Shown here piece after piece: positions 17,673 to 24,937 of a stretch of DNA of 64,000 bases. Below the pieces are notes generated by a model that was not told where the DNA came from, did no database searches, and worked only from the letters and a program-made list of their open reading frames with translations. A program made the translations under genes and the position numbers. Source of the DNA: Streptomyces composti (lineage in GTDB: Bacteria; Actinomycetota; Actinomycetes; Streptomycetales; Streptomycetaceae); assembly GCF_012034205.1 (NCBI RefSeq), contig NZ_JAATEM010000017.1:1-64000 (forward strand). Reading direction: 5' to 3'. How positions within the stretch are numbered: the stretch's first letter is position 1; every line of letters starts with the position of its first letter.

Positions 17673-18701
17673 GTGAGCTTCAAGGCTGAGTACATCTGGA
17701 TCGACGGCACGGAGCCGACGGCAAAGCTGCGTTCCAAGACCAAGATCCTGTCCGATGACGCCAAGGGCGCGGACCTGCCGGTCTGGGGCTTCGACGGTTC
17801 CTCCACCAATCAGGCCAAGGGCCACGCCTCGGACTGTGTGCTCAAGCCGGTCTTCGTCTGCCCGGACCCCATCCGCGGCGGCGACGACGTCCTGGTGCTG
17901 TGCGAGGTCCTCAACACGGACATGACCCCGCACGAGACCAACACCCGTGCCGCGCTGGCCGAGGTCGCCGAGCGGTTCGCCGCGCAGGAGCCGGTCTTCG
18001 GCATCGAGCAGGAGTACACCTTCTTCAAGGACGGCTACCCGCTCGGCTTCCCCAAGGGCGGCTTCCCGGCCCCGCAGGGCGGCTACTACTGCGGTGTCGG
18101 CTCGGACGAGATCTTCGGCCGTGACGTCGTCGAGGCCCACCTGGACAACTGCCTCAGGGCCGGCCTCGGCATCTCCGGCATCAACGCCGAGGTCATGCCC
18201 GGCCAGTGGGAGTTCCAGGTCGGCCCGCTGTCCCCGCTTCAGGTCGCCGACCAGCTGTGGGTGGCCCGCTGGCTGCTCTACCGCACCGCCGAGGACTACG
18301 GCATCGCCGCCACCCTCGACCCCAAGCCGGTCAAGGGCGACTGGAACGGCGCCGGCGCGCACACCAACTTCTCCACCAGGGCGATGCGCGAGTCCTACGA
18401 CGCGATCATCACCGCCTGCGAGGCGCTCGGTGACGGCTCCAAGCCGCTCGACCACGTCAAGAACTACGGTGCCGGCATCGACGACCGCCTCACCGGCCTG
18501 CACGAGACCGCCCCGTGGGACAGGTTCTCCTACGGCGTCTCCGACCGCGGCGCCTCGGTCCGCATCCCGTGGCAGGTCGAGAAGGACGGCAAGGGCTACA
18601 TCGAGGACCGCCGCCCGAACGCCAATGTCGACCCGTACGTGGTGACCCGTCTGCTGGTCGACACCTGCTGCACCGCGTTGGAGAAGGCCGGCCAGGTCTG
18701 A
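17673..18701 (+). CDS. glnII: glutamine synthetase type II (eukaryotic-like)
   Basis: 342-residue GSII, decameric family, making glutamine from glutamate and ammonia; heat-labile and not adenylylated. Signature parts are FKAEYIWIDG at the start, WGFDGSSTNQA, EQEYTFF, GINAEVMPGQWEFQ and KPVKGDWNGAGAHTNFST. An ATG three codons upstream abuts GAAGG and leaves no spacer, so the GTG at 17673 is the better start. A GlnR box lies upstream and a hairpin follows, so it is probably a single-gene unit. Confidence 0.96.
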   Translation: MSFKAEYIWIDGTEPTAKLRSKTKILSDDAKGADLPVWGFDGSSTNQAKGHASDCVLKPVFVCPDPIRGGDDVLVLCEVLNTDMTPHETNTRAALAEVAERFAAQEPVFGIEQEYTFFKDGYPLGFPKGGFPAPQGGYYCGVGSDEIFGRDVVEAHLDNCLRAGLGISGINAEVMPGQWEFQVGPLSPLQVADQLWVARWLLYRTAEDYGIAATLDPKPVKGDWNGAGAHTNFSTRAMRESYDAIITACEALGDGSKPLDHVKNYGAGIDDRLTGLHETAPWDRFSYGVSDRGASVRIPWQVEKDGKGYIEDRRPNANVDPYVVTRLLVDTCCTALEKAGQV

Positions 18702-18721
18702 TCCGCACCGCACGTGCGAAG

Positions 18722-18751
18722 GGGGCGCCCGCCCCGTCCGGTGGGCGCCCC
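18722..18751 (+). terminator. glnII terminator
   Basis: Inverted repeat GGGGCGCCC / GGGCGCCCC with a 12-nt loop, 20 nt past the glnII stop. Confidence 0.7.
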
Positions 18752-18785
18752 TCGCGTTGTCAGTGGGGCGTGCCATCGTGAGGCC

Positions 18786-19700
18786 ATGGAGATCGACGAG
18801 GGCCTGGCGGTCGAGGCCGAGGCGGAGAACGGGCGCACGTACACGCGGGTCACGGCCGAGCGGCTGCGGGAGCTGGTGCTGGGGCTCGGCGGACCGGGCG
18901 ACCGCTGGCTGGTCCTGCAGCGGATACCGGACCTGCCGGACGTGTTCGCGCAGGTGTGGCACGAGTCGGGCGGCAACTACCACCTGGAGCACCGGCTCGG
19001 CGCCCGTCTCCTCGGCGCGGAGCTCTCCGATGCCGGCCGGGTGGCCGACCTGATGACGGGCTGGGCGCGGCAGGAGCCGGACTGGGACGCGGGCGTGGCA
19101 TGGACGCCGGTGGAGCCCGGTCCCGGGAAGGACGCACCCGAGCCCCCGCGGAAATCGGCCGACGTGGTCGAGGAGCTGCTGCGGCAGCGGCTGCACTGCG
19201 GCTACGACACCCGGGCGGAACTGGTGGAGACGGCCGTGGACCACCTGGTCGGCAGCGAACTGGAACCGCTCACCCGGGCGCAGGCCCGCGCGCTGGTCGA
19301 CCGGCTGTGGGCGGCACGGATCGCCGAGCAGCGGACCTGGCAGGGCGTCACCGACCCCGAGCGGCTGACCCGGGCCTTCCTGGCACTGGAGGCCGCCGGC
19401 ATCACCGCCCGGGAGAACTTCACCTGCTGCCGCGGCTGCGGGCTGAGCGAGATCGGCGCCGAGCGCCCGGGGGCACGCGGTTTCGTGTTCTTCCACCAGC
19501 AGAGCACCGAGAGCGCGGCGGCCGGCCACGGACTGCCGCTGTACTACGGCGGGTTCGACGGCTCGGCGGACACCACGGCGGCCGTCGGGCGCGAGGTGGC
19601 GGCGGCGCTGCACGCGGAAGGGCTCTCCACCACGTGGGACGGCAGCCCGGACCGGGCCATCGTGGCGCCGCTGGACTGGCGCAAACGGCTCATGGGCTGA
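18786..19700 (+). CDS. DUF6891-like hypothetical protein
   Basis: 304 residues, no signal or membrane segment. The N-terminal half is variable; the C-terminal half (FTCCRGCGLSEIG, GFVFFHQQSTESAAAG, LPLYYGGFDGSA, VGREVAAALHAEGL, TTWDGSPDRAIVAPLDWRKR) fits DUF6891, found in Actinobacteria, of unknown function. The CCRGC cluster could bind a metal. The gene begins 34 nt after the glnII terminator, on the same strand. Confidence 0.75.
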   Translation: MEIDEGLAVEAEAENGRTYTRVTAERLRELVLGLGGPGDRWLVLQRIPDLPDVFAQVWHESGGNYHLEHRLGARLLGAELSDAGRVADLMTGWARQEPDWDAGVAWTPVEPGPGKDAPEPPRKSADVVEELLRQRLHCGYDTRAELVETAVDHLVGSELEPLTRAQARALVDRLWAARIAEQRTWQGVTDPERLTRAFLALEAAGITARENFTCCRGCGLSEIGAERPGARGFVFFHQQSTESAAAGHGLPLYYGGFDGSADTTAAVGREVAAALHAEGLSTTWDGSPDRAIVAPLDWRKRLMG

Positions 19701-20017
19701 GGCGGTACAGGCCAGTTGGGGACCACCGGACGTCCAGTGGGTGAGAGAGGGCTCCTGCGCGGGGGCCGAGTCTGCTTCAATGGGGCCATGGCCAGCTTCC
19801 AGAAGAATCTCGCGACAGGTCGCCATGACCTCGAGCCCTTCTGGCCTTCCCGTCAGCACGACGACTTCGACCGGGTGTGTTGCCGCGCGAGCATCGCGCA
19901 GGCCCGCTGACGCCGTTCACCCGGTTCTTTCTCACGCCGTACCCCGGCGGTCTTCCGGCCCGCGCGCACCGACGTTAGTCCCTCGTCGTTCTCACGCGCG
20001 AAAAGAGCTGACCTCTC
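19701..20017. other. intergenic region upstream of the winged-helix gene
   Basis: 317 nt with no clear full-length gene. It contains a possible 40-residue leader peptide (see separate entry) and, after about 19911, an AT-richer leader of about 100 nt with GTTCTCACGCGCG-type sequence. No terminator-class hairpin was found by eye. Confidence 0.5.
19788..19910 (+). CDS. possible Cys-codon leader peptide (40 aa)
   Basis: The frame starts MASFQKNLATGRHD and ends with RQHDDFDRVCCRASIAQAR. The segment R-x-H-x-D-[LF]-x-R-V followed by Cys resembles the short actinobacterial leader peptides (RRHIDLCRVASALCR type) that precede sulfur-metabolism genes and are thought to sense cysteinyl-tRNA. Two adjacent Cys codons (TGT TGC, 19878-19883) would make a stall site. 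The ribosome site is poor, so this remains tentative. Confidence 0.3.
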   Translation: MASFQKNLATGRHDLEPFWPSRQHDDFDRVCCRASIAQAR

Positions 20018-20650
20018 ATGGCGACCACTCGTTCCCTGTCCACCGCCCCTCTCGCCCGCGTCACCACCCCGGCCGAACACGGCGGCCGGCACCGGCTGCG
20101 AGCCGTCAGCCCGGACGAGCCGGTGAATGTGGCGGACCTCCTGCCGCCGGGCGCCACCTGGCTGCCCGCACCGCAGCACGCCCTGCCCACCCTGCCGGGG
20201 CAGCCGCCGATGGTCGGCTACCTGGTGCTGGTCCCGGCCGACCAGCAGCCCCCGCTGCTCGCCGCCGCGGCACCCCGGGCCGCCACCGGCCCGCAGAGCA
20301 CCGGCCCGGACGGCCGCCCCGCGGCCGACGCCGGTGCGGAGAACGGCACCGTCGAGGATCCCCTGATCCGCATCGACACCGTGCAGCGCACCGCCGAGGT
20401 CGACGGACGGCGGCTCGACCTCACCTACCTGGAGTTCGAGCTGCTGGCCCACCTGGTCGCGCATCCGGGCCGGGTGCACACCCGCGACCAGCTGGTCGGC
20501 ACCGTCTGGGGCTACGGCCACGTCGGTGACGGCCGCACCGTGGACGTGCACATCGCCAGGCTGCGCCGCAAGCTCGGCCCGCGCCACCGGGGCGCCATCC
20601 ACACCGTGCGCCGCGTCGGGTACAAGTACGTCCCGCCGGCCGGCCGCTGA
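20018..20650 (+). CDS. orphan OmpR/PhoB-type winged-helix regulator
   Basis: 210 residues. The C-terminal 95 residues are a complete trans_reg_C domain: LDLTYLEFELLAHLVAHPGR, HTRDQLVGTVWG, RTVDVHIARLRRKLG and HTVRRVGYKYVPP. There is no phospho-receiver domain; the N-terminal part instead is Pro/Ala-rich with a short core (PMVGYLVLVPADQQPP). Such orphan DNA-binding proteins are common in Streptomyces near glnII. Targets unknown. The ribosome site before the ATG is weak, which would suit control by an upstream leader. Confidence 0.85.
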   Translation: MATTRSLSTAPLARVTTPAEHGGRHRLRAVSPDEPVNVADLLPPGATWLPAPQHALPTLPGQPPMVGYLVLVPADQQPPLLAAAAPRAATGPQSTGPDGRPAADAGAENGTVEDPLIRIDTVQRTAEVDGRRLDLTYLEFELLAHLVAHPGRVHTRDQLVGTVWGYGHVGDGRTVDVHIARLRRKLGPRHRGAIHTVRRVGYKYVPPAGR

Positions 20651-20783
20651 CGCCTCCCCCGGGGCTGCCCGCGGCCTCCCCGGGGCTCGGCAGGTCCCTC
20701 CGGCCGCCCCGGGCTTCCCCGGATCGTCTGCCGACAGCAGATTCCCGTTCCCCGGCCCCGGCCGGGCGGGCATGGTCACCGGC

Positions 20784-21791
20784 ATGAGACTGCTGATGCT
20801 GGGTGGTACGGAGTTCGTGGGGCGGGCCGTCGTGGCGGCGGCCCTCGGGCGGGGCTGGGAGGTGACCGTCTTCCACCGGGGGCGGCGGCCGGCCCCGCCG
20901 GGCACCCGGGAGCTGCTCGGCGACCGCACCGAGGTGGACGGTCTCGCCCCGCTCGACGAGGAACCGGGCACCTGGGACGTCGTCGTCGACACCTGGTCCT
21001 GGGCTCCGCGCGCGGTGCGGGACACGGCCCGGCTGCTGCGCGGGCGCGCCGGGCGGTACGTGTATGTGTCGAGCTGCTCGGTGTACGCCTGGGCGCCGCC
21101 CGCCGGGTACACCGAAGAGGCCCCGGTGGTGGAGGGCGCCTCCCCGGACGCCGGGCAGACCGACTACGCCCGCGACAAGCGCGGCGGGGAGCTGGCGGCG
21201 GCCGGCGCCTTCGGCGAGGACCGTTCCCTGCTGGTGCGGGCCGGGCTGATCCTCGGCCGGAACGACAACATCGGCCGGCTGCCCTGGTGGCTGAACCGGA
21301 CCGCCCGTGGCGGCCAGGTCCTGGCCCCGGGGCCGCAGGACCTGCCGCTGCAGTACGTCGACGTGCGCGACCTCGCCGAGTGGATCCTCGGCGCGGCCGA
21401 GCAGGGCCGGAGCGGCCCGTACAACCTGATGTCCCCGCAGGGGCACACCACCATGGGCGAGTTGCTCCAGGTGTGCACCGAGATCACCGGCGGTGCGGCC
21501 GAGCTGCGCTGGACCGACCCACGGGTGATCCTCGACGCCGGGATCGAGCCGTGGACGCACCTGCCGATGTGGGTGCCGCCCGACAGCGAGGGGTACCGCG
21601 CCCTGTACTCCGCGGATGTGTCCCGCGCGGTCGGGGCGGGGCTGCGCTGCCGTCCCGTCCGGGAGACGGTGGCCGACACCTGGGAATGGCTGCGGAGCAT
21701 CGGCGGCACGCCCCCGCGGCGGCCCGACCGCCCGGCCGTGGGGCTGGACCCGGAGGTGGAGGCGAAGGTGCTGGCGGCCTCCGGGGCGTAG
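20784..21791 (+). CDS. NAD-dependent epimerase/dehydratase
   Basis: 335-residue extended SDR. MRLLMLGGTEFVGRAVVAAAL is cut here to its key part GGTEFVG, the Rossmann motif; YVYVSSCSVYAW holds the active Ser/Tyr region, DYARDKRGGE the YxxxK motif, and LPLQYVDVRDLAEW the substrate-domain contact. This subgroup (isoflavone-reductase or sugar epimerase-like) has no assigned substrate. An upstream ATG (MVTGMRLL) is possible; the one next to the Rossmann strand is chosen. Confidence 0.88.
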   Translation: MRLLMLGGTEFVGRAVVAAALGRGWEVTVFHRGRRPAPPGTRELLGDRTEVDGLAPLDEEPGTWDVVVDTWSWAPRAVRDTARLLRGRAGRYVYVSSCSVYAWAPPAGYTEEAPVVEGASPDAGQTDYARDKRGGELAAAGAFGEDRSLLVRAGLILGRNDNIGRLPWWLNRTARGGQVLAPGPQDLPLQYVDVRDLAEWILGAAEQGRSGPYNLMSPQGHTTMGELLQVCTEITGGAAELRWTDPRVILDAGIEPWTHLPMWVPPDSEGYRALYSADVSRAVGAGLRCRPVRETVADTWEWLRSIGGTPPRRPDRPAVGLDPEVEAKVLAASGA

Positions 21792-22191
21792 GCCCGCCGG
21801 AGGAGGCCGCCCGCCTCCGGCCCGCTCGCACCGGCAACCGTCCGGGACGGCCGGAACGAATCAGACCAACGACCGGCACACCACCGGCATCGCCACGAAA
21901 CCGGCCCGTGCGCCCCCGTACGGGCGGCAACCCGCGCGTGCCGGTGGTTCCCGCGTATCACGACCACGCACGGGGAAACCGGACGCTGAGATTCACCCCC
22001 TGTACGGGATCAGCAACTCCCGGTGTTCCAGGGCGTGTTGAAACCCCCGTGACCGTACGGACTTCGCTGCGATTCGCGGGACGGGTGAACACCCGTGGTG
22101 CTGCGTGCGTACTCAAGGGAGCCGCTTCACTCCTGTCGGGCGCCTCGATGCCCCGCAATGGGATGCCCCGCAAGGAAGTCAGAGGAGTTCC
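21792..22191. other. intergenic region upstream of the DUF1996 gene
   Basis: 400 nt with no supported gene. A weak hairpin (GCCGGAGG / CCTCCGGC, 21796-21821) may end the epimerase transcript. Closer to the next gene lie a small dyad CGGGTG-AA-CACCCG and a 12-bp direct repeat GATGCCCCGCAA at 22147 and 22162 (15-bp period). The promoter is probably between 21950 and 22080, where GC content drops. Confidence 0.5.
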
Positions 22192-23694
22192 ATGGGACGC
22201 AACACAAGAAAACGCCGTACGCCGCTGGCCACCAAGGCCATAGCCGCATCGGCGGCCCTAGCGCTCGGTGGGGGCGGGCTGATCTGGGCGAACTTCTACG
22301 CCTCGGCGCACGAGAAGGGCGAGTCCGACAACCGGACGCGGTCGAGTGCGGCACAGATCGCGACGATCAACTGTCCGGACGTCGGCCAGCGGCTCACCAA
22401 GGTGCCGCGCAACGCGCGCAGGGGAGTCGCCCGAGAGCTGGCACGGCTCGACCAGCAGGTCACCGCCGCCTACAAGCGACTGGCTGAGACGCGGCAGGCC
22501 CAGGCGGGGGACCCGGACTACGTCAGCAACTCCATCCTGGGGCCGCTGAAGTCCAAGCGGGCGGCCACTCTCGACCGCATCCGCACCGCCATCAACCGCG
22601 CGGGCGGCCAGGCGCCGCGCAACCTCGGCGGCTTCGCCCGCTGCGAGGGTGTCCCGGCGGACATCAACGGCGGCGGCCGGGGCCAGAACCAGGACGGAGG
22701 CCAGAACCAGGGAGGCGGCGGCCAGGACAACGGCCAGGGCGGCAACGGCGGCCAGGCGGGCAACGGCCCCTCCGCCGAGGACTTCGTCAAGATCGAGGAC
22801 GTCCAGCCCAACGGCGGCCCGCAGGGTGTGAACGGCAACGGCCTGCCCGCCAACGGTGACACCGGTTCGACCGGTTCCTTCACCACCAACTGCGGCACCA
22901 ACCAGAACGAGAACCGCAACTCGGACAACGTGATCGTGGCGCCCGGCGTGTCCAACGGTGCTCAGCACCAGCACGACTACGTCGGCAACCAGGCCAACAA
23001 CGCGTTCGCCAGCGACGAGGACCTGGCCAACGGCGAGACCACCTGTCAGAACCAGGGCGACAAGTCGTCCTACTTCTGGCCGGTGATCCGTCTGCAGAAC
23101 GGCCAGAACGACATCGACGCCGACCAGCCCGGTGGCGGTCAGGACGGCAACGTCGGCCAGATCGTCGAGCCGGCCAAGGCCGAGCTGAAGTTCGTCGGCA
23201 ACAAGACCAGCGACGTGGTCGCGATGCCGCGCGCCCTGCGCATCATCACCGGTGACGCCAAGTCCTTCGTGAACGGCCTGAACAACGCCAACACCAACTG
23301 GAGCTGCACCGGCTTCGAGGACCGCGTGGTGAACGACAAGTACCCGATCTGCCCCGAGGGCAGCTCCGTGGTGCGCACGTCCTTCTTCCAGAGCTGCTGG
23401 GACGGCCAGAACATCGACAGCGCCAACCACCGCACGCACGTCGCCTTCGTCGAGGCGGACGGCAGCTGCCCGAACGGCTTCCAGGCCATCCCCCAGCTGC
23501 AGGTCCGGCTGGTCTACGACATCCCGGCCCCGCAGATCCAGAACGGGCAGGTGCAGAACGCCTACGCGATCGACTCCTTCCCGGACCAGCTGCACAAGCC
23601 GATCACCGACCACAACGACTTCATCAACTTCTTCGACGAGAACCTGATGAACGAGATGGTCGACTGCATCAACAGCGGCAGGGACTGCCAGTAG
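22192..23694 (+). CDS. secreted DUF1996 protein with N-terminal two-Cys helical module
   Basis: 500 residues. A basic signal/anchor ([21 protein letters not shown]) is followed by a helical module at about 55-155 flanked by Cys ([11 protein letters not shown] to GGFARCEG), a Gly/Gln/Asn linker ([16 protein letters not shown]) and a DUF1996 domain at about 215-500 ([53 protein letters not shown]). DUF1996 is found in fungi and actinomycetes; its function is not established, but conserved His/Asp suggest metal or carbohydrate binding. AGAGGAG precedes the ATG. The design matches the 16.6-kb protein. Confidence 0.88.
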   Translation: MGRNTRKRRTPLATKAIAASAALALGGGGLIWANFYASAHEKGESDNRTRSSAAQIATINCPDVGQRLTKVPRNARRGVARELARLDQQVTAAYKRLAETRQAQAGDPDYVSNSILGPLKSKRAATLDRIRTAINRAGGQAPRNLGGFARCEGVPADINGGGRGQNQDGGQNQGGGGQDNGQGGNGGQAGNGPSAEDFVKIEDVQPNGGPQGVNGNGLPANGDTGSTGSFTTNCGTNQNENRNSDNVIVAPGVSNGAQHQHDYVGNQANNAFASDEDLANGETTCQNQGDKSSYFWPVIRLQNGQNDIDADQPGGGQDGNVGQIVEPAKAELKFVGNKTSDVVAMPRALRIITGDAKSFVNGLNNANTNWSCTGFEDRVVNDKYPICPEGSSVVRTSFFQSCWDGQNIDSANHRTHVAFVEADGSCPNGFQAIPQLQVRLVYDIPAPQIQNGQVQNAYAIDSFPDQLHKPITDHNDFINFFDENLMNEMVDCINSGRDCQ

Positions 23695-23718
23695 TCCGGA
23701 ACCGGCAGGAGACACAAG

Positions 23719-23750
23719 GAGCCGGTGGCGGGATGTCCCGCCACCGGCTC
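23719..23750 (+). terminator. terminator after the DUF1996 gene
   Basis: 15-bp perfect inverted repeat (arms begin GAGCCGGTGGCGGGA) with a 2-nt gap, then TTGT; 24 nt past the stop. Confidence 0.85.
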
Positions 23751-23805
23751 TTGTCATGTCCCCGGGCCGCTCGTCGCCCCCGGCTGCGAGCGGCCCCCAG
23801 GGGGG

Positions 23806-24252
23806 TCAGCCGTGATGACCGCCGCCGTGGCCGCCGCCCTTGTTGTGACTGCCGCCGGGGTTCATGTGCTCGGAGCCCTCCTCCAGCGTCCCGCCGAGCA
23901 CGGACCGCAGTTCCTCCACCGTCTTCTCCTCGCCCACGGCCACCCACTTGCGGCCGACGAGGTAGTAACCGCCGTAGTCCTTGGCGCCGTTCAGCCACTC
24001 GCGCTGACCACGGTCGGTGGAGAAGGTGGCGAGGATGTACTTCTGCCCGCCCCGCTTGCAGATCGCCTGGCGGATGGTGTCGGCGTCGGTCTGCATGTTC
24101 GGCTTGCACTTGGCCTCGGCCGCGATGTGCTCCAGGCTGCCGGTCACCTCCTTCGGCGGCGCCGCCTCGCCCTTGCCGCCGGATCCGCAGCCGGCCAGCG
24201 CCAGAATCGCCGCCGCGCCGCTCAGCGCGAGCATCGGTCGGGTCAGCTTCAT
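23806..24252 (-). CDS. small lipoprotein with His/Gly-rich tail
   Basis: 148 residues. Lipobox LALAGC with Cys22 as the lipidation site (MKLTRPMLALSG start). The mature part contains KYILATFSTDRGQREWL, YGGYYLVGRKWVAVG and two further Cys (AEAKCKPN, RQAICKRG) that could form a disulfide. The tail SHNKGGGHGGGHHG is a candidate metal-binding end. Function unknown. The frame is open 32 codons upstream; the chosen ATG sits at the signal peptide. Convergent with the DUF1996 gene. Confidence 0.8.
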   Translation of the reverse strand: MKLTRPMLALSGAAAILALAGCGSGGKGEAAPPKEVTGSLEHIAAEAKCKPNMQTDADTIRQAICKRGGQKYILATFSTDRGQREWLNGAKDYGGYYLVGRKWVAVGEEKTVEELRSVLGGTLEEGSEHMNPGGSHNKGGGHGGGHHG

Positions 24253-24394
24253 GTGTTCCTCCGGTCCTCGAGGTCCATCGGCGACAAGCCGCACGGAGCC
24301 CCGGCGAGGGGGCCCTCGCCTCTCATACGGCTGAGAGGGGCCGAGCACTCAAAATCCCGCGCCCGGGTGCGGGCGCCCGTGCGAGGCTGGCCGC

Positions 24395-24913
24395 ATGGCA
24401 CAGGACCGGGAGGAGCGGATGGCCGCCGCCTCGGCCACGCTCGACGACCACGAGGAGTCCGAGGAGGGCGGCGCGCGTTCCGCGCGGTGATCGACGCCCT
24501 GGTGGCGGAGCTGCCCGAGGACAGCCCGCTCGGCCCCGTTCGAGCGGGGCTGCGCCTTCGACTCCACCGGCCGTCCCGCCGAGGCGGTCGAGCAGTACCG
24601 GGCGGCGCTGGACGGCGGGCTCGGGAAGGTCGGCCCGTACAAGGCGCGACGGGCGAAGATCCAGCCGGCCGGCTCGCTGCGGAACATCGGCCGCCCCGAG
24701 GAGGGTGTCGCGCTGCTGCGGCCGGAGCTGGACGCGCCGTCCGACGAACTGGACGACGCGGTGCGCGCCTGTCTCGCGCTCTGCCTGTCGAGCCTGGGCC
24801 GCGACCGCGAGGGGCTGTCCCTGGTCCTCGAGGCGCCGGCCCGGCATCTGCCCCGGTATCAGCGGTCGATGGCCGCGTACGCGCGCGGGCTCGTTGGGCC
24901 GGACGGGGTGTGA
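24395..24913 (+). pseudogene. TPR (TPR_5-like) protein, disrupted by two frameshifts
   Basis: Three frame segments together give one TPR_5-like protein of about 170 residues: MAQDREERMAAASATLDDHE in the first frame, which then hits a TGA at 24488; FRAVIDALVAELPEDSPLGP in the next frame; and FERGCAFDSTGRPAEAVEQY through LPRYQRSMAAYARGL back in the first frame, ending at TGA 24911. One base is missing before 24478 and one extra (the G at about 24538) compensates. Either a decaying gene or two nearby sequencing errors. Confidence 0.75.
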
Positions 24914-24937
24914 CGGACGGGGGTCAGGTGACCATCC

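Noticed and set aside
23731..24300. Continuation of a long forward frame (23725-25869) through the lipoprotein and TPR region
   Set aside because: Antisense to the lipoprotein and out of frame with the membrane protein; only its 24478-24538 part carries the displaced TPR segment.
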